The translations under genes and the position numbers were made by a program. The notes under the pieces are model-generated. The model ran no database searches and was not told the origin of the DNA. It saw nothing but the letters and a program-made list of their open reading frames with translations. DNA of 64,000 nt from Saccharothrix sp. ALI-22-I (GTDB lineage: Bacteria > Actinomycetota > Actinomycetes > Mycobacteriales > Pseudonocardiaceae), in the NCBI RefSeq assembly GCF_001984175.1, contig NZ_MTQP01000061.1, positions 124,001 to 188,000 of the forward strand. The letters are read 5' to 3'. Positions 60,591-64,000 of this stretch are shown piece after piece (position 1 is the stretch's first letter; the number at the start of each line of letters is the position of its first letter).

Positions 60591-62639
60591 CTACATCGGC
60601 GCCGGGGCGTAGCCGGTGAGACGGGTGGTGAACGTTCCCCGTCCCTGGGTCCGGCTGCGCAGTCGGGTCGCGTAGCCGAACAGTTCGGCCAGCGGCACGC
60701 TCGCCGTGATCACCGTCGTGCCCGCGCGGCCCGCGGAGCCCAGGATGCGGCCGCGTCGTGCCGCGAGGTCACCGAGCACGCCGCCCACGCTGCCGTCGGG
60801 GACGGTCACCGTGACTTCGGCAACCGGCTCCAGCAGCGCCATCGTGCCGGCGCGCAGGGCTTCCCGGAGCGCGAACCGGCCCGCGGTGCGGAACGCCATC
60901 TCCGAGGAGTCCTTGGAGTGGGTGACCCCATCGGTCAGCGTGACCCGCACTCCGGTCACGGGATGACCGCCCAGAGGTCCCTCGGCCAGCGCGTCCCGAC
61001 AGCCCGCCTCCACCGCTCGCACGTACTCCTGCGGAACCCGACCACCGGTCACGGTCGACCGGAACACGAACTCGACCGCACCGGGGACGACCTCCATCGG
61101 CTCCGTGTCGAGCACGACGTGAGCGAACTGCCCCGCACCCCCTTCCTGTTTGACATGCCGGTACACGAATCCGGAGACACCGCGCGCGACGGTCTCGCGG
61201 TAGGCCACCTTCGGCCGCCCGACGGCGAGGTCGAGCCGGTGGTCACGGCGCACCTTCTCCACCGCCACCTCCAAGTGCAGCTCTCCCATGCCCGACAACA
61301 CGGTCTGACCGGTCTCGGGGTCCGTCCTGACCGCCAGGGTCGGGTCTTCCTCCACCAGCTGCGCCAAGGCCGACGTCAACCGGTCGGTCTCCGCACCCGT
61401 GCGCGGCTCGACCGCGACGGAGACGACCGGAGCCGCCACCACCGGTGGTTCGAGGACCAGCGGAGCCAACGGTGCGCAGAGCGTCGCCCCGGCGCGGGCC
61501 GACTTCAGCCCGACCACCGCGACGATGTCCCCGGCCACCGCCACCGGCGTCGCCACGTGCCGATCGGCCTGGACCAGCAGGATTCGGCCGATCCGTTCGA
61601 CCCGTCCGGCTCCGGCGTCCAGCACCTTCTCCCCCTGGTTGAGCGTCCCCGAGTACACGCGGAGGTACGTCAACCGGCCCGTCGTGGTCGAGTTCACCTT
61701 GAACACCAACGCCGCGAGCGGTCCGGTCGGGTCGGCCTGCCGCTCGTCGCCCAGGACGCCACGCACCGGCGGCACGTCCAGGGGCGAAGGCAGGTAGGCC
61801 ACGACCGCGTCCAGCAGCAGTTCGACCCCGCGGTTGCGGTAAGCCGATCCGCACAGCACCACCACCCCGTCGCCAGTGCGGGTCACGTCCCGCAACGCGG
61901 ACATCAACGTCCGCGCGGAGACCGTGGACTCCGCGCAGAACTCCTCCAACACGGCCGGGTGGAGTTCCGCGACCGCTTCCTCCAGCAGGCGGCGACGCCG
62001 GTGCGCCTCGTCCCACAAGGCTTCCGGCACCGGCCCTTGCTCGAACTCGTCGCGACCGTCGGCCCACACCACCGACCGCATGTGCAGCAGATCGACGACG
62101 CCGGTGAACCCGTCCTCCTTGCCGATGGGAAGCTGGACCACGAGCGGAACCGGGTGCAGCCGTTCGCGGATCGACGCCACGGCCGTGTCGAGGTCGGCGC
62201 CGGCCCGGTCCAGCTTGTTGACGAACGCGATCCGCGGCACCCCGTGCCGGTCTGCCTGTCGCCAGACCGATTCGCTCTGCGGCTCGACCCCCGCGACCCC
62301 GTCGAACACCACGACCGCGCCGTCGAGCACCCGCAGCGAGCGTTCGACCTCGCCGGAGAAGTCGACGTGGCCGGGGGTGTCGATCAGGTTGATCCGGTGG
62401 TCGTCCCACGTGCAGCTCACGGCCGCGGAGAAGATGGTGATGCCGCGGTCGCGTTCCTGGGGGTCGAAGTCGGTGACGGTCGTCCCGTCGTGGACCTCGC
62501 CGCGTTTGTAGGTGGTGCCGGTGGCGTAGAGGATTCGTTCGGTGAGGGTGGTCTTGCCCGCGTCGACGTGAGCCAGGATGCCGAGGTTGCGGACGCCGGT
62601 CAGCGGGAGCAGGTGGTCACGGTGCAGGTCGGTGCGCAC
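60591..62639 (-). CDS. EF-G-like translational GTPase (paralogue)
   Basis: 682 residues. G1 AHVDAGKTT (23-31), effector region RGITIFSAAVS, G3 DTPGHVDFSGE, G4 FVNKLDR, then domains II-V of EF-G type, ending in YATRLRSRTQGRGTFT. It is shorter and more divergent than housekeeping EF-G, whose gene normally sits beside rpsL/rpsG. Candidates are EF-G2-type or ribosome-protection-like factors such as TetM/OtrA; the domain IV tip cannot be compared here. GTG 62639 follows GAAAGG. A leader of about 390 bases precedes it. Confidence 0.85.
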   Translation of the reverse strand: MRTDLHRDHLLPLTGVRNLGILAHVDAGKTTLTERILYATGTTYKRGEVHDGTTVTDFDPQERDRGITIFSAAVSCTWDDHRINLIDTPGHVDFSGEVERSLRVLDGAVVVFDGVAGVEPQSESVWRQADRHGVPRIAFVNKLDRAGADLDTAVASIRERLHPVPLVVQLPIGKEDGFTGVVDLLHMRSVVWADGRDEFEQGPVPEALWDEAHRRRRLLEEAVAELHPAVLEEFCAESTVSARTLMSALRDVTRTGDGVVVLCGSAYRNRGVELLLDAVVAYLPSPLDVPPVRGVLGDERQADPTGPLAALVFKVNSTTTGRLTYLRVYSGTLNQGEKVLDAGAGRVERIGRILLVQADRHVATPVAVAGDIVAVVGLKSARAGATLCAPLAPLVLEPPVVAAPVVSVAVEPRTGAETDRLTSALAQLVEEDPTLAVRTDPETGQTVLSGMGELHLEVAVEKVRRDHRLDLAVGRPKVAYRETVARGVSGFVYRHVKQEGGAGQFAHVVLDTEPMEVVPGAVEFVFRSTVTGGRVPQEYVRAVEAGCRDALAEGPLGGHPVTGVRVTLTDGVTHSKDSSEMAFRTAGRFALREALRAGTMALLEPVAEVTVTVPDGSVGGVLGDLAARRGRILGSAGRAGTTVITASVPLAELFGYATRLRSRTQGRGTFTTRLTGYAPAPM

Positions 62640-63035
62640 GGCACAGCGCCTTTCGAGGTGATCGCGGAACGGGTCGGCGCGATGGGACGAACCCCATCCC
62701 CAGCGGAACGCGTTGCGGCACAAGGGATACCGACCGGCCGAGTCACGGCCGTGCAGGCGGGGAGGTCAGGCGTTCGTCAGAGGCTCCGGAGCCGGGCGCG
62801 CAGCGGGCACCGGACTCCGGGAGACACCAGGATCACCTCGTAACGCGACGAGGGAACGACGACAGCGGTGCGGTGGCGCACGGCCGGCTCCCCTCATCCG
62901 TCACGGGCGCGCTGCGGAGATCACGTCAGCGCGCGTAGTCCGGCCGAAGTGTAGGGCCTCGTGTGCGGACGCGGAACCGATTTACTCGAAACCGATTTAC
63001 GCGAAACCGTGCCCGGCCCCGGCTCGGCCCGCTGA
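62640..63035. other. 396-base spacer before the EF-G-like gene
   Basis: Contains a short in-frame extension of the EF-G frame (CRNAFRWGWGSSHR) and a 15-base direct repeat CGAAACCGATTTAC at about 62968-63003. No clear terminator, riboswitch or promoter could be fixed. Confidence 0.4.
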
Positions 63036-64000
63036 TCAACTGCCGGACGTGCAGGTGACGTCCGGTCGGGGGGTCGTGGGGCCGTTGGCGGTGAAACCGA
63101 AGGTGGTGGAGCCGTTCGCGGGGAGCGGGGCGTTGTAGTCGACGTTGGTGACCCTCGCCGAGCCGGTGTCCACGGTGAGGGTGCCGTCCCACAGGTTGCT
63201 GATCGCGTGACCGGCCGGTTGGAGCCAGGTCACGGTCCACGCGCTGAGCGCGCTGTCGCCCGCGTTGCGCACGGTCACCTGGGCCTGGTAGCCGCCCGGC
63301 CAGGAGTTGGTGATCTCGAAGCGTGCGCTGCAATCGGACGTCGCCGGCGTAGCGGTGATGGTGGTGGTCGTGGTGGTGGTGGTGGTGGTCGTCGTCGTGG
63401 CGGTGGCGGTGGTAGTGGCGGTGGTAGTGGCGGTGGTGTTCGGGGCAGGCAGGGCTGTGTCGGACGGTTCGTCGTCCCGCAGCGAGTTGGCGATCACCAC
63501 GCCACCGGCCACCAGCACTGCGGCACCGACCACCAGCGCGATGCTCCGCCAGGGCGCGCGACACGGCGCTGAGGTCTCATCGGTCGACGGCGTGCCCGGC
63601 AACGGCCGTCCCTCCACGACCGCGCCCAGCAGGGCGTGCAGCTCGGCCATCGTCGGCCGTTCCGCCGGGTCGCGCCGCAGAACGCGCAGCAGCACCTCCC
63701 CCAACGGGCCGGGGAACCGGAGCGGCGCGACCTGCGCTTCCGACACGCGCCGCAACAGCGCGTACGGGTTGTCGGTCGTCCCGAACGGCGGGTGGCCTTC
63801 GAGCGCCGCGTACAGCGTCGCGCCGAGGGAGTACACGTCGGACGCGAACACCGCCCCCTCCCCCGCCGCCACCTCCGGCGCGAGGAACGCGGGCGTGCCG
63901 ACGACGACCCGCGGGTCGGTGACCGTGCCCTCGCCGATCGCCCGGGCGATACCGAAATCGGCGATCTTCGCGGTGCCGTCGTCGGCCAGCAGGATGTTGA
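63036..64000 (-). CDS. Ser/Thr protein kinase with outer CBM2 domain (N-terminus outside window)
   Basis: The last 321 residues are visible. Kinase C-lobe: NILLADDGTAKIADFGIARA (DFG), GTPAFLAPEVA (APE), SDVYSLGATLYAALEGHPPF, RRDPAERPTM. Then a transmembrane helix (IALVVGAAVLVAGGVVIANS), a Thr/Ala linker and a CBM2 of about 100 residues with Cys at both ends and NSWPGGYQAQVTVRNAG, DGTLTV. The kinase is inside and the cellulose-binding domain outside, so it looks like a receptor for cellulose or for wall polymers. Trp residues for flat binding are only partly present. Confidence 0.88.
   Translation of the reverse strand, partial: NILLADDGTAKIADFGIARAIGEGTVTDPRVVVGTPAFLAPEVAAGEGAVFASDVYSLGATLYAALEGHPPFGTTDNPYALLRRVSEAQVAPLRFPGPLGEVLLRVLRRDPAERPTMAELHALLGAVVEGRPLPGTPSTDETSAPCRAPWRSIALVVGAAVLVAGGVVIANSLRDDEPSDTALPAPNTTATTTATTTATATTTTTTTTTTTTTITATPATSDCSARFEITNSWPGGYQAQVTVRNAGDSALSAWTVTWLQPAGHAISNLWDGTLTVDTGSARVTNVDYNAPLPANGSTTFGFTANGPTTPRPDVTCTSGS

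Noticed and set aside
62968..63003. CGAAACCGATTTAC direct repeat as an operator
   Set aside because: Only two full copies just past the kinase stop codon, not in a promoter position; noted but not called.

Overview
High-GC DNA with GTG/TTG starts, Tat signals, a LANTG sortase anchor, leaderless-type promoters (TANNNT about 6-8 nt before the start codon), an frdABCD-type complex II and many secreted CBM2 proteins points to a filamentous actinomycete. The style fits Pseudonocardiales, but that is an inference. No rRNA, tRNA, CRISPR array, IS element or prophage was seen.

Layout. 1-9.2 kb: macro-domain protein (cut by the edge), secreted BNR-repeat protein, LANTG wall protein, cyclase-family enzyme, a deleted alpha/beta hydrolase, PBP4 carboxypeptidase and a polytopic membrane protein. 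9.2-16.5 kb: TetR and its tandem SnoaL target, DUF4342 protein, M14 carboxypeptidase and a Tat metallophosphoesterase behind a PHO-box-like promoter. 16.9-20.8 kb: an ECF-like sigma factor with an overlapping partner, then the fused stumps of an S8 peptidase and a CHAT protease and several decayed fragments. 20.8-31 kb: ArsR/P1B-4 metal efflux pair, a class A-type serine hydrolase, methyltransferase, GNAT protein and a divergent NAD+ DNA ligase. 31-42 kb: beta-propeller amidohydrolase, a maleylacetate reductase/hydroxyquinol dioxygenase fusion, an anti-sigma factor without a sigma gene, and a four-gene sugar ABC importer. 42-49.6 kb: frdABCD behind a perfect Crp/GlxR-like site, a second class A-type hydrolase, and a Tat PHP phosphoesterase behind a second copy of the PHO-like promoter. 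49.7-64 kb: polysaccharide zone with a CBM2 glycoside hydrolase behind a perfect CebR/CelR-type operator, glycogen debranching enzyme plus glycosyltransferase, PaaX regulator, CE1 esterase-CBM2, a GH62 arabinofuranosidase stump, an SGNH esterase behind xylanase-type repeats, an EF-G paralogue, and a Ser/Thr kinase whose outer domain is a CBM2 (cut by the edge).

How it fits together. The right end reads as plant-polymer breakdown: esterases, a CBM2 hydrolase, a cellulose-type operator and a membrane kinase that could sense cellulose. Two distant secreted phosphoesterases share a promoter module that looks PhoP-controlled. The window also holds many broken genes, which suggests a segment with frequent deletion. 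The two most interesting items are the sigma/partner/S8/CHAT locus and the duplicated PHO-like leaderless promoter.
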